A DNA stretch of 44,172 bases. Origin: Roseobacter sp. GTDB taxonomy: Bacteria; Pseudomonadota; Alphaproteobacteria; Rhodobacterales; Rhodobacteraceae. Below the pieces are notes generated by a model, which was given only the letters and a program-made list of their open reading frames with translations, made no database searches and had not been told where the DNA came from. Positions within the stretch are counted from its first letter, which is position 1, and the number at the start of each line of letters is the position of its first letter. The stretch lies in the NCBI RefSeq assembly GCF_024639605.1, contig NZ_JAHEHZ010000009.1, positions 1 to 44,172 of the forward strand, read 5' to 3'. This document shows positions 35,105-43,459 of the stretch, piece after piece. A program made the translations under genes and the position numbers.

Positions 35105-35988
35105 CCCTGCGTATCGCCTGCGCCGGTGAGGCTATGATCGAGCTGTCCGTTAAGAGCGAGACTGCTGCGACGCTGGGTGTAGCCGGTGACACCCTGAACA
35201 CGGCGATCTATCTCAGGCGTGCGGCACCACAGTGCGAAGTTGATTACATCACCTGCCTTGGCGATGATCCCTTCTCCGACCGCATCCGTCATTTCATCGC
35301 GGATCAGGGTATCGGGACCGGCGGCATCACAACCCTGCCCGGCCGCTCTCCCGGGCTTTACGCCATAACGACGTCGGATGAGGGCGAACGGTCCTTTACC
35401 TACTGGCGCAGCAGTTCTGCGGCCCGTGAGATGTTTCAGTACGGGCAGGAGCCGGATTTTTCGGCGCTTGAAGGTTATGATCTGGTGTATTTGTCCGGCA
35501 TCAGCATGGCGATCCTGCCCCACAAGGTCCGGCTTTCCCTGCTCGACTGGCTTGTGCAGTCGGATGTGAAATTTGCCTATGACAGCAATTACCGGCCCCG
35601 CCTGTGGGAAAACCCGGCGACCGCGCGGGCGGTGAATTCCATGCTCTGGGCACGTGCCGACATAGGGCTGCCATCGCTTGATGACGAGATGGCGCTTTTT
35701 GATCAGAGCGCGGACGAGGTGGCAGTCCGCTTTAAAGCGCTGAGCCTCACAGGTGCGCTGAAACGCGGTGCCGGCGGGCCGCTGAGCCTCGGAGAGGCCA
35801 TCGACCAGACCTATGCTCCGGCGCCGAAAGTCATTGATACGACTGCTGCCGGAGACAGCTTCAACGGCGGCTATCTGGCGGCTCTGTTGACCGGCGCGGA
35901 TCAGGCCGGCGCTCTGATGGCAGGCCACACCTGCGCGGCAAAGGTGGTGCAGTACCCCGGTGCCATCATCCCGGAGGATGCGCCGTGA
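35101..35988 (+). CDS. kdgK: PfkB-family carbohydrate kinase, 2-keto-3-deoxygluconate kinase-like
   Basis: A 295-aa ribokinase-family enzyme. The N-terminal substrate region is GVAGDTLNTAIYLRR, and the C-terminal PfkB signature with catalytic Asp is IDTTAAGDSFNGGYLA (about 254-269). It resembles KdgK, which phosphorylates 2-keto-3-deoxygluconate to KDPG, in line with UxaA and UxuA in the same operon, both of which produce that acid. KDPG aldolase (Eda) is not in the window. Both junctions are 4-nt overlaps (ATGA before, GTGA after). Confidence 0.85.
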   Translation: MTLRIACAGEAMIELSVKSETAATLGVAGDTLNTAIYLRRAAPQCEVDYITCLGDDPFSDRIRHFIADQGIGTGGITTLPGRSPGLYAITTSDEGERSFTYWRSSSAAREMFQYGQEPDFSALEGYDLVYLSGISMAILPHKVRLSLLDWLVQSDVKFAYDSNYRPRLWENPATARAVNSMLWARADIGLPSLDDEMALFDQSADEVAVRFKALSLTGALKRGAGGPLSLGEAIDQTYAPAPKVIDTTAAGDSFNGGYLAALLTGADQAGALMAGHTCAAKVVQYPGAIIPEDAP

Positions 35989-37022
35989 AGGTCGTGCTGG
36001 CAGGGCTTGGGATGGTGGCCGGAACTTATCTGCCGGCGATCCGCGATGCCAGGCCGCGCCTCACTCTTTCAGGTGTTCTGGGTCGGGACCCGGCGCGCGC
36101 CGACGCTTTCTCGCAAAAAGCAAAGAAGGTTTTGGGCTATGAAGTCGGCGTCTTTCCGGACGTTCGGTCCTTCGCGGCAGCAGATGCGGATTTCGCCATT
36201 GTAGCGACACCACCTGATGCGCGGAAGGAGCTTGTCCGGGCTCTCGCCGGAAATGCCCGCCCCATCCTGATGGAGAAACCTGTAGAGCGCAGCCTGGAGG
36301 CCGCCCGGGACATCGTCAACCTCTTCGACCGTGCCGGTCTTCCTCTGGGCATTATGTTTCAGCACCGGGCGCGCCCCGTCTCGTTGCACCTGAAAGAAGC
36401 AATCGACGCCGGTATCCTGGGCAGGATCGCCACGGCAGATCTGCGCGTGCCATGGTGGCGCGATCAGTCTTACTATGATGTGCCGGGGCGGGGCACATAT
36501 GACCGTGACGGCGGCGGCGTGATGATCAGCCAGGCTATTCATACACTTGATCTGATGCTGTGGTTGCTGGGCCCTGTGACCTCGCTGCAGGCAGCCATGC
36601 ATCGGACGCCCCTTCACCAGCTTGAAGCAGAAGACTGGGCCGGAGCACTGTTTGAACTTCAAAGCGGCGCGGTCGGTAGTCTGACGGCCACAACGGCGGC
36701 ATATCCGGGAGCCTCAGAAAGCATCACACTTCAGGGAACGAAAGCCGCGGCGCATCTTGCATCAGGGGTGCTGACCCTGCAGCACAAAGACGGGCGCACC
36801 GAAACCATTGGTGCAGCAGCAGGCGGCACCGGTGGCGGCGCGGACCCGATGGAGTTTACACATGCCTGGCACCAGTCTGTTCTGGAGGATTTCGCCCGTG
36901 CGCTGCAGCAAAACATACAGCCGCTGGCCACCGGCAAAAGCGCTCTGATGGCGCATGCGGTGATCGACGCCATGGAGCGCGCAGCAAAAAGCGGCGCCCG
37001 CACGAAAGTGAGCAGGGTATGA
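35985..37022 (+). CDS. Gfo/Idh/MocA family oxidoreductase, copy 2
   Basis: A 345-aa member. The dinucleotide loop is VLAGLGMVAGTYLPAI (near residue 3), EKP is in ILMEKPVERSLE (about 92), and the second domain carries HRARPVSLHLKEAI, PWWRDQSYYDVPGRG and the SQAIHTLDLMLWLLG (HxxD) motif. Start is GTG in a GTGA overlap with the kinase. It is the first of three consecutive Gfo/Idh genes. Substrate unknown; NAD(P)-dependent oxidation or transient keto formation on an acid sugar is likely. Confidence 0.9.
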   Translation: MKVVLAGLGMVAGTYLPAIRDARPRLTLSGVLGRDPARADAFSQKAKKVLGYEVGVFPDVRSFAAADADFAIVATPPDARKELVRALAGNARPILMEKPVERSLEAARDIVNLFDRAGLPLGIMFQHRARPVSLHLKEAIDAGILGRIATADLRVPWWRDQSYYDVPGRGTYDRDGGGVMISQAIHTLDLMLWLLGPVTSLQAAMHRTPLHQLEAEDWAGALFELQSGAVGSLTATTAAYPGASESITLQGTKAAAHLASGVLTLQHKDGRTETIGAAAGGTGGGADPMEFTHAWHQSVLEDFARALQQNIQPLATGKSALMAHAVIDAMERAAKSGARTKVSRV

Positions 37023-38026
37023 CGCTTGCATTCATCGCCCTCGGGCTCGACCACCGCCATATCTACGGCATGACAGAGAATATGCTGAAAACCGGAGCGC
37101 GCTGTCTCGGATACTGGACGGACGGCACGCCGGGGACACTTGCAGGATTTGAGGCACGCTTTCCGGACGTGACACGCTTTGCGTCTCTTGAGCAGGCCCT
37201 GGACAGCGGTGCCGATCTTGCTCTGATCTCTGCAATCCCTGCTGACAGAGCGGCACTGGCAGTGCAGGCCATGCGCAAGCGTATGGATATCATGACCGAT
37301 AAACCGGGATGCACTACTTTGTCGCAACTTGATGAGATAAGGACCTGCGTGGCTGAGACCGGGCGCATCTGGTCGGTGAATTTCTCAGAACGCTTTGAGG
37401 TGCCCGCCGTCACAATGGCCGATGAGCTTGTGGCGTCCGGCGTCATCGGCAAAGTGGTTCACACCACGGGTCTTGGCCCCCACCGCCTGAACCGTGACAC
37501 CAGGCCCGGCTGGTTCTTTCAGCGCGACCGGTATGGCGGAATACTGACCGACATCGCTTCGCATCAGATCGATCAGTTTTTGCATTTTACCGGGTCAGAA
37601 ACAGCTGAAATTTGTCACGCCTTTACAGCTAATTACGCAAACCAGCAGGATCCCGGGCTTCAGGATTTCGGCGAGGTTTCGCTGCGCAGCGAAAAAGGTA
37701 CGGGATACATCCGCGTTGACTGGTACACACCCGATGCATTGCCAACCTGGGGTGACGGTCGTTTGACCATTCTCGGGACAGATGGCTACATCGAGCTGCG
37801 CAAATACGTGGATGTCGGGGGAGCACCCGGTTCCGATCATCTCATTCTCGTCAACGGATCACGCTGCGAGAAGATTGATGCGCGCAATGCCGGGTTACCT
37901 TACTTCGGGCGCCTTGCAAATGACATACGCAACCGTACAGAAACAGCGATGCGACAGACGCACTGCTTTGCTGTAATGGAACTTGCACTTAAAGCGCAGG
38001 AAATGGCCGAGGGCAGAAGACGATGA
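37019..38026 (+). CDS. Gfo/Idh/MocA family oxidoreductase, copy 3 (atypical nucleotide loop)
   Basis: A 335-aa protein with the fold of the family but an atypical first loop: FIALGLDHRHIYGMTENML, where GxGxxG would be expected. The EKP signature reads IMTDKPGCTT. The central motif is VNFSERFEVPA, and the substrate segment has GLGPHRLNRDTRPGWFFQRDRYGGILTDIASHQIDQFL. Similar variants exist among family members with unusual cofactor retention. Both ends overlap neighbours by ATGA. The function cannot be specified; a catalytic rather than purely structural role is supported by the intact DKP and HxxD regions. Confidence 0.85.
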   Translation: MTLAFIALGLDHRHIYGMTENMLKTGARCLGYWTDGTPGTLAGFEARFPDVTRFASLEQALDSGADLALISAIPADRAALAVQAMRKRMDIMTDKPGCTTLSQLDEIRTCVAETGRIWSVNFSERFEVPAVTMADELVASGVIGKVVHTTGLGPHRLNRDTRPGWFFQRDRYGGILTDIASHQIDQFLHFTGSETAEICHAFTANYANQQDPGLQDFGEVSLRSEKGTGYIRVDWYTPDALPTWGDGRLTILGTDGYIELRKYVDVGGAPGSDHLILVNGSRCEKIDARNAGLPYFGRLANDIRNRTETAMRQTHCFAVMELALKAQEMAEGRRR

Positions 38027-39075
38027 TCCGCGTAGCGATCCTTGGGGCAGGCATCGGGCGCGAGCACCTTCTCGCCTACCGGCTGTTGCCAGGGCAGTAT
38101 GAGGTTGCGATGATCGTTGATCAGAACACCGCACGTGCCGAAGAACTGCGTCAGGACGATTCCTTTTCCGTGGTGGAGGATATTGCAACCGCTCTGAACG
38201 ATCCGGATGTTGACCTGATCGACATATGCCTGCCCCCGCATCTGCACGTGCCGGTCTGCCTGCAAGCGCTGGAATCCGGTAAACACGTGATTTGCGAAAA
38301 GCCTCTGGCGACATCTCTTGAGGGCGCGCATCGCATTGCGCAGGCTGCAAAGGCCAGTGGTAAAAGAGTTTTTCCCGTTTTCCAGTACCGCTGGGGTCCC
38401 GCATTCGACCAGTTACGACAGTTGATCGGAGAAGGTCTTGCCGGACAGCCACAGGTCGCATCTGTCGAGACCCACTGGTCACGGTGCGCTGACTATTACG
38501 CAGTCCCCTGGCGCGGCACCTGGGCCGGAGAACAGGGTGGCGCAGTGCTCGGCCATGCTATTCACAACCATGATCTGCTCACACATTTCATGGGCCCGGT
38601 TGCGCGTGTTGCTGCGATGATGACAACGCGCGTTAACGATATCGAGACAGAAGACTGTGCCACCATCAGCTTTGAAATGCAGAATGGCGCAATGGCTTCG
38701 AGCAGTATAACCCTTGGCGCCGCAACCAATGAAAGCCGGATCAGGCTGGTGTTTGAGCATCTGACGGCCACATCCGGCACCGAACCCTATGCGCCCGGAA
38801 CAGGCACATGGACCTTCAAGGCGCGCGTTCCCGCAAGGCAGGAAGCCGTCGACAGGGTCGTTTCCTCAACACAGCCCGGACCGGCAGGGTTTGTGGGTTT
38901 TCTGACCGGGGTCGCACAGGCGCTGCGGGGCATTCACGGCGCTGCGGTAACTCTCGAGGACGGGATCGCGTCTATTGAGCTTGTAACTGCAATTTACAGC
39001 GCTGCCAGTACGCGTTCGTATGTTAATCTGCCCCTTTTAAGCACACACCCGATGTTCAAAGGATGGCAGCCATGA
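38023..39075 (+). CDS. Gfo/Idh/MocA family oxidoreductase, copy 4
   Basis: A 350-aa member with a normal loop AILGAGIGREHLLAY (about 4-18), the EKP motif VICEKPLATS (about 92), and second-domain motifs FQYRWGPAFDQLRQ, THWSRCADYYAVPWRGTWAGEQGGAVLGHAIHNHD (HxxD-like). ATGA overlaps with copy 3 and with uxuA tie it into translational coupling. Being immediately before the UxuA dehydratase, it may produce the aldonate or uronate substrate of that step; this is inference. Confidence 0.88.
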   Translation: MIRVAILGAGIGREHLLAYRLLPGQYEVAMIVDQNTARAEELRQDDSFSVVEDIATALNDPDVDLIDICLPPHLHVPVCLQALESGKHVICEKPLATSLEGAHRIAQAAKASGKRVFPVFQYRWGPAFDQLRQLIGEGLAGQPQVASVETHWSRCADYYAVPWRGTWAGEQGGAVLGHAIHNHDLLTHFMGPVARVAAMMTTRVNDIETEDCATISFEMQNGAMASSSITLGAATNESRIRLVFEHLTATSGTEPYAPGTGTWTFKARVPARQEAVDRVVSSTQPGPAGFVGFLTGVAQALRGIHGAAVTLEDGIASIELVTAIYSAASTRSYVNLPLLSTHPMFKGWQP

Positions 39076-40253
39076 AACAATGCTGGCGCTGGTTCGGGCC
39101 GGACGATCAGATTCGCCTTGGTGATCTTCATCAGGCGGGTGTCGAAGGTATCGTCACTGCACTGCACCACATCCCGCCAGGTTACGTGTGGAATCGCGAA
39201 GACATCCGGACAAGGCGGCAGACGCTGGAGGCTGCGGGCTTTGCCTGGGACGTTGTCGAAAGCCTGCCGGTTTCTGAGACCATCAAGACAGGTGGAAAAG
39301 ATTTTTCTGAAGATATTCAGCATTACAGAACCAGCCTGACCAATCTCGCCAGAGAAGGCATCACCACTGTTTGCTATAATTTCATGCCGATCCTCGACTG
39401 GACGCGTACCGTGCTGCGTGAACCCCAACCTCATGGCGGCACCGCGATGCGTTTCTCGCTGCTGGATTTTGCGGTTTTCGATCTCTTCATTTTACGCCGC
39501 CCGGCTGCCACGGAAGATTATGATGCCGCCTTGCAGGAAGCGGCGCGGACCCGGTTTAAAACGATGCCGGATGAAGAACGGGCAACGTTACGCCAGACAA
39601 TCATCGCGGGGTTACCGGGTGCCAACGACACGTGGACGTTAGAGGATGTGAAAGCTCGGCTGGATACTTACCGGGCCATCACTCCCGACCGTTTGCGCAG
39701 TAACCTGATCGACTTCCTGGGAGAAGTGGCCACACATGCAGGTCAACTCGGGATCAGGTTATGCTGCCATCCCGATGACCCGCCGTTTCCGTTGCTCGGT
39801 TTGCCCAGGGTCATGTCATCCACAGCAGACTACGCGCGCGTTCTGGATGCAGTTGATATGCCATCGAGCGGCGCGACGTTTTGCACCGGGTCACTTGGTG
39901 TGGCGCCCGGGTTTGACCCGGTTGATTTCATCACAAGGCTCGGCTCAAAAATTCATTTTGCTCACCTGCGCAACACGCAAAGGTTGCCCGGCCCCGATCC
40001 GGAGCGACCCGACTTTTTCGAGGCCGCGCATCTGGACGGAGACACCGACATGGTCGCCGTCATTCGCGCTCTTCTCGATGAAGAAAAACGCCGGGCGACC
40101 GCCGGGCGCGCCGACAGTCAGATCCCGATGCGCCCGGACCACGGGCAGGAACTGCTCACGGATCGGGAAAGGGAAAGCGCGCCGGGCTATCCGCTGATCG
40201 GCCGGATGCGGGGTCTGGCTGAGCTGCGGGGCGTGATTCGGGCACTGGCCTGA
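39072..40253 (+). CDS. uxuA: Mannonate dehydratase (UxuA family)
   Basis: A 393-aa TIM-barrel enzyme converting D-mannonate to 2-keto-3-deoxygluconate in known relatives; length matches E. coli UxuA (394). Family features are KQCWRWFGPDDQIRLGDLHQAG, CYNFMPILDWTRT, the metal-site CCHPDDPPFPLLGLPRV, the TGSLGV loop and HFAHLRNTQR. ATG 39072 is chosen because it overlaps the preceding stop as ATGA and gives the usual N-terminus; an in-frame ATG at 39063 adds three residues. Last gene of the long operon, ending in a 55-nt convergent gap with rmuC. Confidence 0.92.
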   Translation: MKQCWRWFGPDDQIRLGDLHQAGVEGIVTALHHIPPGYVWNREDIRTRRQTLEAAGFAWDVVESLPVSETIKTGGKDFSEDIQHYRTSLTNLAREGITTVCYNFMPILDWTRTVLREPQPHGGTAMRFSLLDFAVFDLFILRRPAATEDYDAALQEAARTRFKTMPDEERATLRQTIIAGLPGANDTWTLEDVKARLDTYRAITPDRLRSNLIDFLGEVATHAGQLGIRLCCHPDDPPFPLLGLPRVMSSTADYARVLDAVDMPSSGATFCTGSLGVAPGFDPVDFITRLGSKIHFAHLRNTQRLPGPDPERPDFFEAAHLDGDTDMVAVIRALLDEEKRRATAGRADSQIPMRPDHGQELLTDRERESAPGYPLIGRMRGLAELRGVIRALA

Positions 40254-40263
40254 CCGGGATTCA

Positions 40264-40277
40264 ATACGCTGGCGTAT
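40264..40277. repeat. Perfect short palindrome between uxuA and rmuC
   Basis: ATACGC (40264-40269) and GCGTAT (40272-40277) surround TG, followed by CCTTTTC. It could be part of a weak bidirectional terminator for the convergent genes, but the stem is only six pairs with a two-base loop and the T-run is short, so confidence is low. Confidence 0.3.
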
Positions 40278-40308
40278 CCTTTTCACCTTTCGGGCATCTA
40301 TGCTTCCG

Positions 40309-41544
40309 TCAGGGTTTCGAAGGGCTGAGCGGCACCGCAACTTCTTCTTCCGCGCTGAGTTCTTCGAAATCAAAATTGTCGAGGCGCATCGCCCGCTTGC
40401 CCGCGCGCTCGGCCGCTGTGCCGATCCCGTCAAGGTCATCGCGCGCCTGCCGGAAGTGCATGTCGAGCTTCCCGACCCGTTCGACAACAAGCTCAACGTC
40501 GCGGTGCAGCAGTTTCAGCGTTTTGCGGATAGCGCCCGTCTGTTCGCGCATCCGGGCGTCTTTCAGGATGGCGCGCATGGTGTTCAGCGTGGCCATGCAG
40601 GTGGTCGGAGAAACGATCCAGACCCGCGCATCAAACCCTGCCCGAACCAGCTCGGGAAAATTTGCGTGCAGTTCCGCATAGACCGCTTCTGACGGCAGAA
40701 ACATCAGCGCCCCGTCAGCGGTTTCCCCCTCGATAATATAGCGCTGTGAAATGTCGGTGATGTGCTTGCGCACCGAGTTCCGCAGCATCTTTGCTGCTTC
40801 ACTCAGGTCATACTCCGTCTCTGCCCGGCGCAACGCTTCATAGGCTTCAAGTGGAAATTTACTATCGATAACAATAGGCCCGGGAGGATTGGGCAGGTGG
40901 ATCAGACAGTCCGCGCGCTTGCCGTTGCTGAGCGTCGCCTGCAACGAATAACTGTCGCGCGGCAGCGCTTTTGATACGATATCATTAAGCTGGATCTCCC
41001 CGAAAGCTCCCCGCGTCTGCTTATTGCTCAGGATGTCCTGAAGGCTCAGAACGTCGCCGGACAGGCGGGTGATATTGTCCTGCGCCTTGTCGATCACGGC
41101 AAGCCGTTCCTGCAACTGCGTAAGAGAGGTGTTCGTCTGTTTTGAAGAGCCGTTCAGCGTCTCTTTCATCCGCTCCTGCATCTCTGTCATAGCGCGCTGC
41201 GATCGCATGGCGTTATCCGCCAGCCGGTCCTGCATCTGTTGCTGCACCGAGGCAAGACGCGACTCGACGGTCTGGATGACGTGCGCCTGTGCGTTGGCCT
41301 GCGTGTCGGATACGGTCTGTAATCCGCCGCGCAACTGCTCCTGTCCGGCGCCAAGCTGCTGCACGTTCTGGCCCAGCATCCCGATTTGCTGTGCAAGCGG
41401 TGCCGCGAACTGTGCGGATCTGCCTGCGGCCCGCACCGCCATGATGAGCAGGATCACGATCAGCAATAAAACCGCACTGCCCGCCAGTACCGCCATCACC
41501 AGCGGATCGCTGAGCAGATAAGTCTGGCCTCCGAACTCGATCAT
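40309..41544 (-). CDS. rmuC: RmuC family DNA recombination protein
   Basis: A 411-aa protein. A single N-terminal transmembrane helix ([24 protein letters not shown]) is followed by a long coiled-coil rich in Q/E/L (about 40-175) and then the nuclease-like RmuC domain with [30 protein letters not shown] and [15 protein letters not shown]. RmuC limits inversions at short inverted repeats in E. coli; the exact biochemical role is unclear. Start 41544 overlaps the mutL stop as ATGA and places the helix at the N-terminus; a longer frame to 41613 would overlap mutL further. Confidence 0.92.
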   Translation of the reverse strand: MIEFGGQTYLLSDPLVMAVLAGSAVLLLIVILLIMAVRAAGRSAQFAAPLAQQIGMLGQNVQQLGAGQEQLRGGLQTVSDTQANAQAHVIQTVESRLASVQQQMQDRLADNAMRSQRAMTEMQERMKETLNGSSKQTNTSLTQLQERLAVIDKAQDNITRLSGDVLSLQDILSNKQTRGAFGEIQLNDIVSKALPRDSYSLQATLSNGKRADCLIHLPNPPGPIVIDSKFPLEAYEALRRAETEYDLSEAAKMLRNSVRKHITDISQRYIIEGETADGALMFLPSEAVYAELHANFPELVRAGFDARVWIVSPTTCMATLNTMRAILKDARMREQTGAIRKTLKLLHRDVELVVERVGKLDMHFRQARDDLDGIGTAAERAGKRAMRLDNFDFEELSAEEEVAVPLSPSKP

Positions 41545-43376
41545 GTGCGGCCGAAAAGACGCTCTATGTCGGACAGCTTCAGCTCGACATAGGTGGGTCT
41601 GCCATGATTGCACTGGCCTGAATGCGGAGTAGCTTCCATCTCGCGCAGCAGCGCGTTCATCTCCTCTGCGCGCATCCGGCGTCCTGACCGGATCGACCCG
41701 TGACAGGCAACGCGGCTCAGGATCGCTTCTATTCGTGAGCGCAGGGTATCTGACCAGTTCTGATCGGCCAGTTCATCAAGGATATCAAGCACCATGGCGC
41801 GCGCGTTGACCTCACCCAGAACGGCCGGCGTTTCGCGCACCGCAACCGCGTCACCTCCGAAGGGTTCAATCACCAGACCAAGCCCTGCCAGATCTTCGGT
41901 TGCATCAAGCAGTCGCGCACAGTCGCCGGCTGACAGCTCGACGATTTCCGGGATCAGCAAAGCCTGAGAAGCGACGCCGTTTTCGGCCATCTGCGCTTTG
42001 AGTTTTTCATAGACCAGCCGTTCATGGGCTGCGTGCTGATCAACAATAACCATCCCTTTAGCGGTTTGCGCTACGATGTAGTTTTCGTGCACCTGGCCGC
42101 GGGCCGTGCCGAGCGGAAAATCCTGCGCCGGTTGGTCGGGAGCGGTGTCCGGGCCGGTCTCAACACGGCCCCATGGTGCCGATGTTTCCGAAAACTGAGG
42201 GGTCTGAGCCGCATAGGACGCGCCGCGCACCAGCGCACCGGGACGGTCCATCTGATACACCCGTGCGCCCGCAGTTTCTGGTGTCATAGCCCCGAGGGTG
42301 GCACCGGAAACGGTGGTCGAGGCCCGGTGTCCTGCCTCAGCAAGCGCATGGCGCAGCGCGGAGACGATGAGCCCGCGCGCGAGCCCCGGGTCGCGGAACC
42401 GCACCTCTGATTTGGCCGGGTGTACGTTGACATCGACCTGTTCGGGCGGACATTCGATGAAAAGTGCAGCAGCCGGATGACGGTCGCGGCTCAGGAAATC
42501 CGAATAAGCACCGCGCAAAGCCCCGATCAGCAGCTTATCGCGCACCGGGCGACCGTTGACAAAAAGATACTGCGCAACAGCCGACCCCCGAGAATAGGTC
42601 GGCAGCGCGGCAAATCCCGTAAGGTGCAACCCTTCGCGCTGCGCGTCAACGGGCAGCGCGTTTTCAGCAAACTCCCGCCCCAGAACCCTGGTGAGGCGAC
42701 CATGCAGCGCGTCAAAAAGATCTCCCTGCTCCGCCGGTGCCTCAAACGTTTCGCGGCCTTTGCTGTCACCTGACACTTCGCGCAGCACAAAACGGATGAA
42801 GGGCTCGGCCATCGCCAGACGTTTAATAACATCAGTGATCGCCTTCGCCTCAGCGCGGTCTGTGCGCAGAAACTTGAGCCGCGCCGGTGTTGCGTAAAAG
42901 AGGTCGCGCAGCGTGACAGTCGTGCCCGTGTTCCGGGCTGCCGGTTTTACCGGCGAGGTCCGCCCGCCGGACACCGATAATTCAATCCCCTCGCCGCCCG
43001 GCGTCCGGCTTGATATCGTCAGCCGGCCAACGGCACCCAGAGAAGGCAAAGCCTCACCGCGAAAACCAAAGGTATGGATATTCAACAGGTCGGATCCGTC
43101 GATTTTGGAGGTAGCGTGGCGCGTAAGCGCCAGCGGCAGATCTTCCGCCGTCATGCCACAGCCATCGTCCTGAACACGTACCAGCGTCTTGCCGCCGTCC
43201 GCATATTCGACAGTGATATTGCGGGCCCCGGCGTCGATTGCGTTTTCGACGAGTTCTTTGACAGCGGACGCCGGGCGTTCGACAACTTCACCCGCAGCGA
43301 TCCGGTTTACCGCGCTTTCATCAAGCTGGCGAATTACCGGGCGAAAGTCGCTTATGTTGGGGTTAGCTGTGAGCAT
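41541..43376 (-). CDS. mutL: DNA mismatch repair protein MutL
   Basis: A 611-aa GHKL ATPase that links mismatch recognition by MutS to strand removal. N-terminal motifs: [11 protein letters not shown] (motif I), DDGCGM (motif II) and [15 protein letters not shown] (motif III). The C-terminal domain has the metal-dependent endonuclease motif [12 protein letters not shown], as expected in bacteria that lack MutH. The start is set at 43376 (MLTANPNIS) because the frame's extension to 43487 has no conserved residues before [21 protein letters not shown]. rmuC follows with an ATGA overlap. Confidence 0.95.
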   Translation of the reverse strand: MLTANPNISDFRPVIRQLDESAVNRIAAGEVVERPASAVKELVENAIDAGARNITVEYADGGKTLVRVQDDGCGMTAEDLPLALTRHATSKIDGSDLLNIHTFGFRGEALPSLGAVGRLTISSRTPGGEGIELSVSGGRTSPVKPAARNTGTTVTLRDLFYATPARLKFLRTDRAEAKAITDVIKRLAMAEPFIRFVLREVSGDSKGRETFEAPAEQGDLFDALHGRLTRVLGREFAENALPVDAQREGLHLTGFAALPTYSRGSAVAQYLFVNGRPVRDKLLIGALRGAYSDFLSRDRHPAAALFIECPPEQVDVNVHPAKSEVRFRDPGLARGLIVSALRHALAEAGHRASTTVSGATLGAMTPETAGARVYQMDRPGALVRGASYAAQTPQFSETSAPWGRVETGPDTAPDQPAQDFPLGTARGQVHENYIVAQTAKGMVIVDQHAAHERLVYEKLKAQMAENGVASQALLIPEIVELSAGDCARLLDATEDLAGLGLVIEPFGGDAVAVRETPAVLGEVNARAMVLDILDELADQNWSDTLRSRIEAILSRVACHGSIRSGRRMRAEEMNALLREMEATPHSGQCNHGRPTYVELKLSDIERLFGRT

Positions 43377-43459
43377 ACCGCTATACTTAGCATGGCATAC
43401 TGCGATTCTGGAACCTGAATTCTGCAGAAACGTGATCTGTGTCGTCCCGCGCCCGCGCC

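Noticed and set aside
40264-40277. The ATACGC/GCGTAT palindrome as a confident bidirectional terminator
   Set aside because: Six pairs around two bases and only four Ts give a weak hairpin; I list it as a repeat only.
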